Assembly (NCBI RefSeq): GCF_038002765.1
Contig: NZ_JBBODE010000002.1
Span: 1,364,001-1,428,000 of the forward strand
Origin: Peribacillus sp. FSL H8-0477
GTDB lineage: Bacteria; Bacillota; Bacilli; Bacillales; DSM-1321
Direction of reading: 5' to 3'
Length of the DNA stretch: 64,000 nucleotides
Both the position numbers and the translations under genes were made by a program. Shown in pieces: positions 1 to 8,902 of the stretch; positions within the stretch are counted from its first letter, which is position 1, and every line of letters begins with the position of its first letter. The notes under the pieces were generated by a model. The model made no database searches. It was not told the origin of the DNA and saw nothing but the letters and a program-made list of their open reading frames with translations.

Positions 1-1
1 A

Positions 2-736
2 TATTTAGGTACCGTTATTACGGGCAAACACGCAACAGGAAAGAAATACAAAATTGATGGATATGAAGTGGCCGGCAAAACAGGCACCGCCCAATATAGT
101 GAAGGCGGTAAAATTGTTCGAGGAGCATCGGATTATATTTATTCCTTTATTGGAATGGCTCCGAAAGATGATCCGGAACTAGTCATGTACGTAGCGATCA
201 AGCAACCACAGCTTAAAGAAGGGAAGGCTGGAGCAGATGCTCTATCAGCTATCTTTAACCCTGTGATGAAAAATAGTCTGCAATATTTAAACATTAAGCC
301 TACCAACATCAAAAGTCAGGAAGCTGGAAAACTTGAAGAGTATAAAGGTCAACATGTATCCAGTGTTGCAGCTAGTTTAAAGAAGGCTGGAAACGAGCCG
401 GTATTAATAGGCAAAGGTACGACAATAGTTGAACAATCTCCTAAGGCGGGTACCACTTTACTTGAAGGTGAAAAAGTAATTCTCCGAACGGATGGAGACA
501 TGATAGCACCTGATATGACAGGATGGTCATTAAGAGATGTGATGAAGTTTGCCAATCTAGCAGAATTGCAGCTAAACACGGCTGGCAGCGGGTATGTGAG
601 CAAACAAAATATTAAAGTAGGAAAAGTAATTAAAAAAGGTGAATATTGTATTGTCGAATTGAGGCATCCTTCTCAATTGACAAAGCAGTCAAAGAAACAG
701 TCAGATAAAAAAGCTGAAGATGAAGTTTCGGACTAA
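2..736 (+). CDS. pbpB: Penicillin-binding protein 2B, 3' part (cut by window edge)
   Basis: C-terminal part of a class B transpeptidase that cross-links septal peptidoglycan in the divisome. The reading frame is open from the first bases, so the gene starts before the window. About 244 residues are visible. The third active-site motif, KTG (in AGKTGTAQ), lies at nt 77-85. Two PASTA-type repeats follow, roughly nt 335-500 and 505-690, then a lysine-rich tail. PbpB has this two-PASTA tail and sits directly before spoVD in Bacillus; SpoVD has one PASTA domain and is the next gene here. The catalytic serine and the membrane anchor are outside the window. A strong hairpin terminator follows the stop. 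Confidence 0.93.
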   Translation, partial: YLGTVITGKHATGKKYKIDGYEVAGKTGTAQYSEGGKIVRGASDYIYSFIGMAPKDDPELVMYVAIKQPQLKEGKAGADALSAIFNPVMKNSLQYLNIKPTNIKSQEAGKLEEYKGQHVSSVAASLKKAGNEPVLIGKGTTIVEQSPKAGTTLLEGEKVILRTDGDMIAPDMTGWSLRDVMKFANLAELQLNTAGSGYVSKQNIKVGKVIKKGEYCIVELRHPSQLTKQSKKQSDKKAEDEVSD

Positions 737-751
737 CATATAAAATTTTTT

Positions 752-780
752 AGGCTGTCGAGAAATCGACAGCCTTTTTG
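752..780 (+). terminator. Rho-independent terminator after pbpB
   Basis: The stem AGGCTGTCG / CGACAGCCT with a short A-rich loop is followed by a T run. It separates pbpB from spoVD, so spoVD is expected to have its own promoter. Confidence 0.85.
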
Positions 781-889
781 TTATATATATAAACTCGAAA
801 TTGGTGCTTGATAATGACCTTCTATAATTTGTACTTTTTTATTCTATGGAAACATATATATGTACAAGCATAAAGGGAGGTGCTCGGTT

Positions 890-2812
890 TTGCGTGTTTC
901 TAATGTTACGGTAAGGAAACGGCTTGCATTTGTGCTGGTCGCGGGTTTAGTCATTTTCTTAATTATTGATATCCGGCTGGGGGTCGTTCAATTTTACCTG
1001 GGAAATAAGTTGACTGGATTGGCAAAAGATTCATGGAGCCGTGATATACCATTTGAGCCAAAACGAGGAGAAATCTTGGATAGGAACGGGGTTAAACTTG
1101 CAACTAATATATCTGCCCCTACTGTATACGTCATTCCAAGACAGGTGGTAAATGCGGGAGAAACCGCAGGACAGCTGGCAGCTATTTTAGATATGTCAAA
1201 AGAAAAGGCATATAAATGGATTACAAAGAAGGAAATGAGTGTTCGTCTTCCAGAAGGTAGAAAAATTTCACATGAAAAAGCAAAAGAAATAAAAGCACTC
1301 GGGTTAAAGGGTGTTTATATTGCGGAAGATTCCAAGCGACATTATCCGTTTGGTGAATACTTGTCACATGTCCTTGGATTTGCCGGTTCAGATAATCAAG
1401 GTCTAATGGGGATTGAGTTATCGTATGATAAAGAATTGAGCGGACAGCGAGGATATGTGAAATTTTATTCCGATGCCAAGGGCAGCAGGATGGAAAACAT
1501 TGCGGATGATTATAAAGCCCCTATAGATGGGGATCAATTAAAATTAACGATTGACAGCAAAATTCAAACAATCGTAGAACGTGAATTAGATAACGCAGAG
1601 GCGCAATATAATCCAGATGGTGTTATTGCTATTGCCATGAATCCTAATAATGGTGAAGTTTTGGCTATGTCCAGCCGTCCAACCTTTGACCCAGCTAAAT
1701 TCCAAGATGTTCCACCGGAAGTGTATAATCGGAATTTGCCGGTTTGGAGCGGTTACGAGCCTGGTTCAACATTCAAGATTATTACACTAGCCGCAGCACT
1801 TGAAGAAAAGAAAGTTAATCTTCTTCATGATCATTTCTATGATTCCGGCCATGTGAAGGTTGCTGGAGCCACTCTACATTGTTGGAAAAGCGGAGGCCAT
1901 GGCTCCCAGACTTTCTTAGAGGTCGTTGAAAATTCATGTAATCCAGGCTTTGTTGAACTTGGTACACGGCTTGGTAAAGATAAACTCTTTCAATATATCG
2001 GTGATTTTGGTTTTGGGAAGAAAACAGGGATAGATTTACAAGGTGAAGGAACGGGGATTATGTTTAATATGGATAAAGTAGGACCTGTTGAACAAGCAAC
2101 CACTTCATTTGGGCAAGGTGTGTCGGTTACACCCATTCAACAGGTTGCAGCAGTATCAGCGGCGGTGAATGGGGGAATTCTTTATACGCCATATATTGCT
2201 AATGAACTCATTGATTCGCAATCGGGTGAAACGATTATGAAAAAGACCCCAGAAGCGAAACGAAGAGTTATTTCAGAGGAAACATCCAAGCAAGTTCGAA
2301 ATGCACTTGAATCCGTTGTTGCTAAAGGAAGCGGAAAGGGAGCGTTTGTAGAATCTTATCGTGTCGGCGGTAAAACGGGTACTGCGCAAAAGGCCGAAAA
2401 CGGACGTTATTTAGAAAATAATCATATCGTCTCATTTATTGGATTCGCTCCTGCTGATAAGCCAGAACTTGTAGTCTATATTGCTGTAGATAATCCAAAA
2501 GACACTGTGCAATTTGGAGGAGTCGTTGCTGCACCTATCGTTGGTAATATTATGGAGGATGCTTTACGGGCAATGGGAGTAAAGCCCCGAAAGGATCAAA
2601 TTGAAAAAGAAAAGAACTGGCTTGACCCTGTCATGATTGAAGTACCAGATGTTGTAGGAATGACGATTAAAGATCTTCAAACACAACAAGTGGAATTGAA
2701 AATTGATGTAGCAGGCGAAGGTGAAAAAGTGGTAAAACAATCACCGGAAGCCGGAGTTAAGGTGAAAGAAGGCTCAACAATAAGATTATATCTTGGCGAA
2801 AGCCAAGAATAA
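890..2812 (+). CDS. spoVD: Sporulation-specific penicillin-binding protein SpoVD
   Basis: Class B transpeptidase needed for spore cortex peptidoglycan; in Bacillus it works with SpoVE in the outer forespore membrane. The 640 residues show a short cytoplasmic N-terminus, one membrane segment (about residues 10-30), a dimerisation domain, a transpeptidase domain with STFK at Ser293, SCN near residue 350 and KTG at residue 495, and one C-terminal PASTA domain (about 585-640). The longest frame begins at an ATG at 860, but the TTG at 890 has AGGGAGGTG 8-16 bases upstream and gives the family N-terminus (RVSNVTVRKR). Length matches the ~646 residues of B. subtilis SpoVD. Sigma-E control is expected from family knowledge; I could not define a convincing promoter here. 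Confidence 0.95.
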   Translation: MRVSNVTVRKRLAFVLVAGLVIFLIIDIRLGVVQFYLGNKLTGLAKDSWSRDIPFEPKRGEILDRNGVKLATNISAPTVYVIPRQVVNAGETAGQLAAILDMSKEKAYKWITKKEMSVRLPEGRKISHEKAKEIKALGLKGVYIAEDSKRHYPFGEYLSHVLGFAGSDNQGLMGIELSYDKELSGQRGYVKFYSDAKGSRMENIADDYKAPIDGDQLKLTIDSKIQTIVERELDNAEAQYNPDGVIAIAMNPNNGEVLAMSSRPTFDPAKFQDVPPEVYNRNLPVWSGYEPGSTFKIITLAAALEEKKVNLLHDHFYDSGHVKVAGATLHCWKSGGHGSQTFLEVVENSCNPGFVELGTRLGKDKLFQYIGDFGFGKKTGIDLQGEGTGIMFNMDKVGPVEQATTSFGQGVSVTPIQQVAAVSAAVNGGILYTPYIANELIDSQSGETIMKKTPEAKRRVISEETSKQVRNALESVVAKGSGKGAFVESYRVGGKTGTAQKAENGRYLENNHIVSFIGFAPADKPELVVYIAVDNPKDTVQFGGVVAAPIVGNIMEDALRAMGVKPRKDQIEKEKNWLDPVMIEVPDVVGMTIKDLQTQQVELKIDVAGEGEKVVKQSPEAGVKVKEGSTIRLYLGESQE

Positions 2813-2833
2813 GTATAAAATAGGATTTGAGTT

Positions 2834-2864
2834 AAAGCGGCTGGAGAAATCAGCCGCTTTCTTT
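2834..2864 (+). terminator. Terminator after spoVD
   Basis: The stem AAAGCGGCTG / CAGCCGCTTT is followed by a short pyrimidine-rich run. It insulates sporulation-controlled spoVD from murE. Confidence 0.7.
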
Positions 2865-2910
2865 ACGGAGCTGGACCGAGCTTGGCTTTTTTTGGTATTA
2901 GTCTCTTTTC

Positions 2911-2939
2911 TCGACAGATAGAATATGGTCCTTTATAAT
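2911..2939 (+). promoter_or_regulatory. Sigma-A promoter of murE
   Basis: The -35 TCGACA (2911-2916) is separated by 17 bp from a perfect -10 TATAAT (2934-2939), 37 bp before the murE start. It lies directly after the spoVD terminator, so murE and downstream wall genes can be transcribed during growth independently of spoVD. Confidence 0.8.
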
Positions 2940-2975
2940 GAATGACTCAAAATAGGTTTAAGAGGGAAGGAAAAA

Positions 2976-4454
2976 ATGATGAAGCTTCAAACGTTATTAG
3001 CACATTTAAAAACTCAATCATTGTTTGAAGGGGGAAACCCCGAAATTACCTCGATTGAACATGATAATCGTAAAGTCAGTCAGGGAAGTTTATTTGTTTG
3101 TGTGAAAGGATATACAGTAGATGGTCATGATTTTGCTCAAGCTGCTGTAGAACAAGGTGCACAGGCAGTTCTTGCAGAAAGGAATTTAGATCTTTCAGTT
3201 CCGGTGATTGTTGTTCGAGACACACAACGTGCGATGGCGGTTCTTGCTGACGCTTTTTATAATCATCCAACGCAAGGGTTACGTTTAATAGGGATTACGG
3301 GCACAAATGGCAAAACAACGACAAGTCATATCCTTGAAAAGATTTTTAATGATCAAAAGCAGAAAACTGGATTAATCGGTACGATGTATACAAAAATTGC
3401 TGATGAAATCTTAGAAACAAAAAATACGACTCCAGATAGTATTACACTGCAGCAGCATTTTAATAAAATGGTTAAAGCAGATGTTGAGACAGCGATTATG
3501 GAGGTATCTTCACATGCCTTGGAACTTGGCCGCGTCCATGGATGCGATTATGATATTGCTGTATTTACGAATCTAACTCAAGATCATCTTGACTTCCATA
3601 AAACGATGGAACGTTATAAATTTGCAAAATCGCTGTTATTCTCCCAGCTTGGGAATGCTTATTTAGCCGGTCGTCCAAAATTTGCTGTTTTAAATGCAGA
3701 TGACGAAGCGACCGAGGACTTTATTAAAGTCACCGCCGCAAACGTATTTACATATGGAATTGATCAAGAAGCTGATTTAACAGCGAAGGACATCGTCATC
3801 ACTTCGAAGGGGACAGAATTGACACTTGTTTATCAGAATACAACGAAGTCAATGAAACTTCAGTTGGTTGGGAAATTTAGTGTTTATAATGTCTTAGCCT
3901 CAATGGGAGCTGCTTTGTGTTCAGGAATAGATCTTGATCAAATTATTGCTTCAATTGAAGCGGTAGAAGGAGTTGCTGGTCGATTCGAACTGGTTCAAGG
4001 CAATCAGGATTATCTGGTAATTGTAGATTATGCGCATACTCCAGACAGTCTGGAAAACGTTTTGAAAACGGTAGGAGAGTTTGCCAAAAAGAAAATTTTT
4101 GTAATTGCAGGCTGCGGAGGCGACCGAGATAAAACAAAACGGCCGCTTATGGCACAAATAGCGTGTGAATATGCAACTGACGCTATCTTTACCTCCGACA
4201 ATCCACGAAGCGAAGATCCTAATCAGATTTTAGCGGATATGGAAGAAGGGGTTACAGATAAATTGTATCAAGTAATTCCAGACAGGAAAAAAGCGATTGA
4301 GTATGCAGTTTCTAAGGCTTCGGCTGGGGATGTGGTCGTGATTGCTGGTAAGGGCCATGAAACCTATCAAATCGTTGGCAGTGAAGTCCTTGATTTTGAT
4401 GATCGTGCAGTAGCCAAGGAATTGATCGAGAAGTATCGGGCAGAAAAGCCATAA
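2976..4454 (+). CDS. murE: UDP-N-acetylmuramoyl-tripeptide synthetase MurE (meso-DAP adding)
   Basis: Cytoplasmic ATP-dependent ligase adding the third residue to UDP-MurNAc-L-Ala-D-Glu. The Mur ligase P-loop TGTNGKTT is at residues 108-115 and the central and C-terminal domains are complete (492 residues). The DNPR motif starting at residue 408 is the known marker of enzymes selecting meso-diaminopimelate rather than lysine, so the wall is inferred to be DAP-type. Two adjacent ATGs (2976 and 2979) share the AGGGAAGG ribosome binding site; either could be the start. Its own promoter lies just upstream. A 114-bp spacer with no clear terminator separates it from mraY. Confidence 0.96.
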   Translation: MMKLQTLLAHLKTQSLFEGGNPEITSIEHDNRKVSQGSLFVCVKGYTVDGHDFAQAAVEQGAQAVLAERNLDLSVPVIVVRDTQRAMAVLADAFYNHPTQGLRLIGITGTNGKTTTSHILEKIFNDQKQKTGLIGTMYTKIADEILETKNTTPDSITLQQHFNKMVKADVETAIMEVSSHALELGRVHGCDYDIAVFTNLTQDHLDFHKTMERYKFAKSLLFSQLGNAYLAGRPKFAVLNADDEATEDFIKVTAANVFTYGIDQEADLTAKDIVITSKGTELTLVYQNTTKSMKLQLVGKFSVYNVLASMGAALCSGIDLDQIIASIEAVEGVAGRFELVQGNQDYLVIVDYAHTPDSLENVLKTVGEFAKKKIFVIAGCGGDRDKTKRPLMAQIACEYATDAIFTSDNPRSEDPNQILADMEEGVTDKLYQVIPDRKKAIEYAVSKASAGDVVVIAGKGHETYQIVGSEVLDFDDRAVAKELIEKYRAEKP

Positions 4455-4568
4455 AATGTAATCGCGGCTGAAAAAAGCCTTCTAAATATAAAACTATAAC
4501 ATATGATGAAATGAAAAAAATGGTAACAAACAAATGCATTTGTGTGCCAGGAATGAGGGAACAAGGTC

Positions 4569-5546
4569 ATGCTAGAACAGGTTATTTTTTATACAATATT
4601 GACAGGGTTTTTAATCACAGTTTTACTTTCTCCGATCTTTATCCCATTTTTAAGAAGACTTAAATTTGGTCAGAGTATACGTGTTGAGGGACCAAAATCA
4701 CATCAAAAAAAATCAGGAACCCCAACAATGGGCGGTCTTGTTATTCTTTTATCGGTTACATTGGCGACCTTGATTATGACGTATAAGTTTTCTGAGCCTT
4801 CTGTTGAGGTCTATTTATTATTATTTGTCATGCTTGGCTTTGGATTACTCGGATTTTTAGATGACTTTATTAAAGTAGTAATGAAACGAAATTTAGGATT
4901 AACGTCCATACAAAAGCTGATTGGTCAAATTGTTATTTCCGTTATCTTTTATTTTATTTATCGGACCAGTGATACATTTAATTCAGAGATATCTATTCCA
5001 GGAACAGATATTGCCTTCGATACCGGATGGTTTTATATGATTATTGTTATTTTTTGGCTGGTTGGGTTCTCAAATGCAGTTAACTTAACAGACGGATTGG
5101 ATGGACTAGTTTCAGGTACATCTGCTATTGCGTTTGGTGCGTTCGCGGTTCTGGCTTGGAACCTTTCTCAATATGACGTAGCCATTTTTTCTGTAGCTGT
5201 AGTTGGTTCTGTTCTTGGTTTCTTAGTATTTAATGCACATCCAGCAAAAGTATTTATGGGTGATACTGGATCTTTAGCTCTTGGTGGTGCTATTGCAACG
5301 ATTGCACTCCTCACTAAGACAGAGCTGGTTTTAATTATTATCGGCGGTGTGTTTGTAATAGAAACACTTTCTGTTATTCTGCAGGTAGCTTCATTTAAAA
5401 CTAGAGGAAAACGGATCTTTAAAATGAGCCCGCTGCACCATCATTATGAATTAACTGGATGGTCAGAATGGAGAGTTGTTACAACATTTTGGACGGTTGG
5501 TTTACTATTTGCCGTATTAGGAATTTACTTAGAGGTGTGGGTATAA
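4569..5546 (+). CDS. mraY: Phospho-MurNAc-pentapeptide transferase MraY
   Basis: Integral membrane enzyme that moves phospho-MurNAc-pentapeptide from UDP to undecaprenyl phosphate, forming lipid I. The 325-residue, strongly hydrophobic protein has about ten membrane segments. Family motifs are present: [21 protein letters not shown] with its catalytic and metal-binding acidic residues, and PLHHHYE near the C-terminus. The stop codon abuts the murD start, so the two are co-translated. The next lipid-pathway gene, murG, is not present as an intact gene in this cluster. Confidence 0.96.
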   Translation: MLEQVIFYTILTGFLITVLLSPIFIPFLRRLKFGQSIRVEGPKSHQKKSGTPTMGGLVILLSVTLATLIMTYKFSEPSVEVYLLLFVMLGFGLLGFLDDFIKVVMKRNLGLTSIQKLIGQIVISVIFYFIYRTSDTFNSEISIPGTDIAFDTGWFYMIIVIFWLVGFSNAVNLTDGLDGLVSGTSAIAFGAFAVLAWNLSQYDVAIFSVAVVGSVLGFLVFNAHPAKVFMGDTGSLALGGAIATIALLTKTELVLIIIGGVFVIETLSVILQVASFKTRGKRIFKMSPLHHHYELTGWSEWRVVTTFWTVGLLFAVLGIYLEVWV

Positions 5547-6899
5547 ATGAAAGAGACAACAAACTATTTACGAAAAAAAATTCTTGTCTTAGGTTTAGCT
5601 AAAAGCGGGGTTACCGCTGCATCCTTATTGCATAAGTTAGGTGCGTTTGTGACGGTAAATGATATGAAACCTCTTTCAGAAAACCCTGAGGCACAGGGGC
5701 TGCTTGAACAGGGGATTAAAGTAGTTTGTGGCAGCCATCCAATTGAGCTTTTGGATGAAGGCTTTGAATTAATTGTTAAAAACCCAGGTATCCCATATAG
5801 AAATCCTTTAATAAAAGGAGCAATTGATAAAGGTATTCCTGTTATTACAGAAGTTGAACTAGCGTATCAGGTCAGTAAAGCTCCGTTTGTGGGGATTACG
5901 GGTACAAACGGGAAGACCACAACGACAACCTTAATCTTTGAAATGTTAGAAAGAGGCGGCAAGCGTCCCCTGATTGCAGGAAACATAGGGACTGTAGCAT
6001 CAGGTGTTGCTGAGAAAGCTGAAGATGAAGACAACATAGTCATAGAATTATCTTCGTTCCAGTTAATGGGGATCGACGAATTTAAACCAGAAATAGCGAT
6101 TGTCACAAATATATATGATGCTCATTTGGACTACCATAGTTCAAAACAGGAGTATATTAATGCTAAAGCCGCAATTACGGCTAATCAGACGAAATCAGAT
6201 TATTTTATTTACAATGCAGATCAAGAAGAAACAAGACAGATGGCTGCTGAAACACTCGCTGAACTAGTACCTTTTTCTACAAATACGAAACATGAAAATG
6301 GAGCGTACATAGAAGCTGAAGCAGTATATTTCCGCGGGGAGAAAATTGTAGACCTTTCAGCAATTGTTCTGCCTGGACAGCATAATCAGGAAAACATCTT
6401 AGCAGCTGTTGCGGCCGCTAAGTTGAAAGGAACATCCAATGAAGTGATACAAGAGGTTTTAGCGACGTTTCATGGTGTTCAGCACCGACTGCAATATGTG
6501 ACTGCAATTAATGAACGCAGATTTTATAATGATTCTAAGGCTACTAATATTCTGGCAGCCAGCAAAGCACTCTCTGCTTTCTCAGAACCAGTCATCTTGC
6601 TTGCGGGAGGCTTGGACCGCGGCAATGAGTTTGATGAACTAAAGCCCTATCTAGGGCATGTTAAAGCGGTGATTACGTTTGGCGAAACAGCAGAAAAAAT
6701 TGAACGTGTTGCGAGAGAAGCAGGAATAACAATCATTAAACGTGTCGATAATGTAGAAAAGGCCGTGCCAGAAGCATTTGGCATCTCGGCTAAAGGTGAT
6801 TGTATTCTGCTTTCTCCGGCATGTGCCAGCTGGGACCAATATAAAAGTTTTGAGGTACGTGGTGACATGTTTGTGGAAGCAGTGCATAAACTGAAATAA
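5547..6899 (+). CDS. murD: UDP-N-acetylmuramoylalanine-D-glutamate ligase MurD
   Basis: Cytoplasmic Mur ligase adding D-glutamate to UDP-MurNAc-L-Ala. The 450 residues show an N-terminal Rossmann-like UDP-binding domain (KILVLGLAKSG), an ATP P-loop ([10 protein letters not shown], about residue 117), the central-domain ELSSFQL motif and a C-terminal ligase domain (YNDSKATN, LLSPACASWD). It starts on the base after the mraY stop. A strong terminator follows, so readthrough to spoVE should be low. Confidence 0.96.
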   Translation: MKETTNYLRKKILVLGLAKSGVTAASLLHKLGAFVTVNDMKPLSENPEAQGLLEQGIKVVCGSHPIELLDEGFELIVKNPGIPYRNPLIKGAIDKGIPVITEVELAYQVSKAPFVGITGTNGKTTTTTLIFEMLERGGKRPLIAGNIGTVASGVAEKAEDEDNIVIELSSFQLMGIDEFKPEIAIVTNIYDAHLDYHSSKQEYINAKAAITANQTKSDYFIYNADQEETRQMAAETLAELVPFSTNTKHENGAYIEAEAVYFRGEKIVDLSAIVLPGQHNQENILAAVAAAKLKGTSNEVIQEVLATFHGVQHRLQYVTAINERRFYNDSKATNILAASKALSAFSEPVILLAGGLDRGNEFDELKPYLGHVKAVITFGETAEKIERVAREAGITIIKRVDNVEKAVPEAFGISAKGDCILLSPACASWDQYKSFEVRGDMFVEAVHKLK

Positions 6900-6942
6900 G
6901 GGCTGTCCTTCTAAATGGACGTAATAAAAGCTGCAGCTAAGA

Positions 6943-6976
6943 AAAAAAGCGATAAAAAAGTTTTATCGCTTTTTTC
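6943..6976 (+). terminator. Terminator after murD
   Basis: AAAAAAGCGATAAAA / TTTTATCGCTTTTTT forms a long near-perfect stem ending in a T run, so it could work in both directions. Confidence 0.8.
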
Positions 6977-7038
6977 TTTGGATATGCTTTTGTGATCCCA
7001 TAACGGACACTCTAATATCTTCCATGAGGTGTTTCGTT

Positions 7039-8142
7039 TTGCCATTAAAAAAATCCAATCCCGATTTAGTATTAATTATCGTTACTCTAAGTCTTTTGGC
7101 CATCGGTTTAATTATGGTATACAGCGCGAGCGCCATTTGGGCCACCTATAAATTTGAGGGTGATTCCTTTTATTTTGTTAAAAGGCAGATGCTGTTCGCG
7201 TTTGTTGGAGTCATCGCAATGTTTTTTATTATGAATGTTGATTATTGGACCTGGAGAACATGGTCTAAGGTGATTATTATCGTGTGTTTTATACTCTTGG
7301 TTATTGTTTTAGTACCAGGAATAGGTATGGCTAGGAATGGTTCGCGAAGCTGGATTGGAGTTGGAGCCTTTAGCATCCAGCCCTCAGAATTTATGAAACT
7401 GGCTATGATTGCTTTTCTGGCAAAGTTTCTGTCAGAACGGCAAAAGCTCATCACGTCATTTAAAAAAGGTCTGCTGCCTTCGCTTGGAATGGTCTTTTTA
7501 GCTTTTGGATTAATTATGTTACAGCCTGACCTTGGTACAGGCACGGTTATGATTGGGACATGTATTGTCATGATATTTATTTCGGGAGCAAGGGTCAGTC
7601 ATTTCATTCTATTAGGTCTAATTGGTGTGGCAGGGTTTGTCGGACTGATACTATCCGCTCCCTATCGAATGAAACGGATTACCTCATTCCTTGATCCATG
7701 GGAAGATCCGCTTGGGAGCGGCTTTCAAATAATCCAGTCACTTTACGCAATTGGACCAGGGGGACTGTTCGGTCTTGGGTTAGGCCAAAGTCGTCAAAAG
7801 TTTTTCTATCTTCCAGAACCCCAGACCGATTTTATATTTGCGATTTTGTCTGAGGAACTTGGTTTTATTGGCGGAACATTGGTCATTCTATTATTTGCCC
7901 TGTTATTATGGCGGGGAATCAGGATTGCACTCGGTGCACCAGATTTATATGGAAGCTTGATTGCAGTTGGAATTATTGCGATGGTCGCCATTCAAGTGAT
8001 GATTAATATTGGCGTAGTCATTGGATTGATGCCGGTAACAGGAATCACCCTTCCGTTTTTAAGTTATGGAGGGTCATCTCTAACTCTTATGTTGATTGCC
8101 ATCGGTGTCTTGTTAAATATCAGTAGATATTCTAGATATTAA
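7039..8142 (+). CDS. spoVE: SEDS-family glycosyltransferase SpoVE (FtsW-like)
   Basis: Polytopic membrane protein of the SEDS (shape, elongation, division, sporulation) family that polymerises glycan strands. SpoVE partners SpoVD for the spore cortex. Its 367 residues are nearly all membrane segments, with SEDS motifs including QPDLGTG, DPLGSGFQI and LPFLSYGGSS near the C-terminus. The position after murD matches SpoVE rather than vegetative FtsW, which lies elsewhere in Bacillus. The longest frame starts at ATG 7024, but TTG 7039 has TGAGGTG 7 bases upstream and gives the family N-terminus and length (366 in B. subtilis). It is flanked by terminators on both sides, consistent with separate sporulation control. 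Confidence 0.92.
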   Translation: MPLKKSNPDLVLIIVTLSLLAIGLIMVYSASAIWATYKFEGDSFYFVKRQMLFAFVGVIAMFFIMNVDYWTWRTWSKVIIIVCFILLVIVLVPGIGMARNGSRSWIGVGAFSIQPSEFMKLAMIAFLAKFLSERQKLITSFKKGLLPSLGMVFLAFGLIMLQPDLGTGTVMIGTCIVMIFISGARVSHFILLGLIGVAGFVGLILSAPYRMKRITSFLDPWEDPLGSGFQIIQSLYAIGPGGLFGLGLGQSRQKFFYLPEPQTDFIFAILSEELGFIGGTLVILLFALLLWRGIRIALGAPDLYGSLIAVGIIAMVAIQVMINIGVVIGLMPVTGITLPFLSYGGSSLTLMLIAIGVLLNISRYSRY

Positions 8143-8147
8143 AATAA

Positions 8148-8182
8148 AGAGGGAGACTCATTTTTTGAGTCTCTCTTTTTTT
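8148..8182 (+). terminator. Terminator after spoVE
   Basis: The stem AGAGGGAGACTCA / TGAGTCTCTCT with a T-rich loop is followed by a T run. Confidence 0.8.
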
Positions 8183-8394
8183 GTTTTATGGGGGCAGTTG
8201 ATTTATCAGAAAGAAACATTCACTTGAATCTACTCGAGTAAATAAGCAAAACTTTGAAAAGAAACCATTCCACCCTATTTTCAGCCCTATTTTTAAAAAA
8301 GTGTAATAAGCTGATTGCCAACCGATAATAAGCGTGAAGCCAAAAGGCAGACGATAAATTGGTATAGGGTGGAGCATAGATGATTAACAAGAAC
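8183..8394 (+). other. Stretch with no recognisable gene between spoVE and the decayed murG/murB
   Basis: In relatives this would be the 5' part of murG. I recognise no protein. The only structure is a 9-bp inverted pair, CCACCCTAT (8270-8278) and ATAGGGTGG (8364-8372). An open frame on the minus strand (8186-8377) has no recognisable family features. Confidence 0.5.
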
Positions 8395-8630
8395 GCTTAC
8401 ATCGAGCGTACATTAATTGAAAGGATTTATTTCGCCCAAACGCTTAGATTCTTTCGTGATTTTTGCGATGGAAATGTTGGCATTAAAGGGCTGTTTAGAC
8501 TATAGTATAAGAGGGTAAAACCAGACAGTGCAATACTTTCTCTTTACTCTACCAGTTGCAAATGCATCTTAGAAATCATATTTTTGAAATGTCAATCAGC
8601 GTGTCATGGATCATCCTGGGCATTTTCCTT
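8395..8630 (+). pseudogene. murG: Probable decayed murG fragment
   Basis: Reading across all three frames gives a series of weak matches in the right order and roughly the right spacing to the N-terminal domain of MurG, the lipid II-forming GlcNAc transferase. Visible are a KR pair in a GF-like context (about 8438), KPD (8518-8526, cf. the KPDVVIGTGG region), P-V-A-x-A (8552, cf. GPVVYAA) and Q....G....F (8592-8622, cf. EQNSVPGLTNKF). No continuous frame exists and several stops interrupt it. MurG normally sits exactly here, between spoVE and murB. The match is much weaker than for murB or sbp and would not stand without that context. Confidence 0.42.
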
Positions 8631-8675
8631 TTAACAGAACTGAACTCGTCCTAGACCATATAAAGGTTTAGTAAA

Positions 8676-8890
8676 AAAATAGTGAAATTACTTGTATCTG
8701 ATCAAGGAATTGTTAGGTATGTCAGCGGATTTGAAAGCGCAGAGGGTGTTATGACTTTCATTCAGCCGTAAGGTATGCAGCTGGAGTCAAAAGTTGATAA
8801 TTGGCTGTAAAGTTAACAGGTGAACAGGCCTGCGGTTGGACTGTTGCTGCTTCAGTACCATCAGGCCCGTACGCTTCATTTATTCGGGAA
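8676..8890 (+). pseudogene. murB: Decayed murB fragment (UDP-N-acetylenolpyruvoylglucosamine reductase)
   Basis: About 70 codons of the FAD-binding region of MurB can be read almost without gaps, with three in-frame stops. KLLVSDQGI at 8685-8711 matches the GSNLLVSDxGI motif. A GFES-A-EG stretch, a decayed AGYSLVKLA region (8765-8812) and ACGWTVAASVPSG (8828-8866) then match LSGLEFAAGIPGS. The distance between the first and last motifs is 47 codons, against about 48 in the family. The N-terminal part and everything after this point (about 180 residues) are missing. The remnant ends at the divIB ribosome binding site, and MurB normally sits just before divIB. It explains why the divIB frame appears extended upstream. 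A functional murB must exist elsewhere. Confidence 0.8.
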
Positions 8891-8902
8891 GAGGTGTACA
8901 AA

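Noticed and set aside
3943-4157. Minus-strand open frames inside murE and, generally, antisense frames inside long genes
   Set aside because: They are shadows of the coding strand with no ribosome binding site or family features.
4455-4568. Missing murF next to murE as another lost gene
   Set aside because: In Bacillus murF normally lies elsewhere with ddl, so its absence here is ordinary.
6977-7038. Sigma-E promoter before spoVE (GATATG ... CATAACGG)
   Set aside because: The spacing is about right but the -10 matches only half the consensus; too weak to list.
8801-8902. 34-codon N-terminal extension of DivIB
   Set aside because: It translates the murB fossil; the ribosome binding site and family N-terminus point to TTG 8903.
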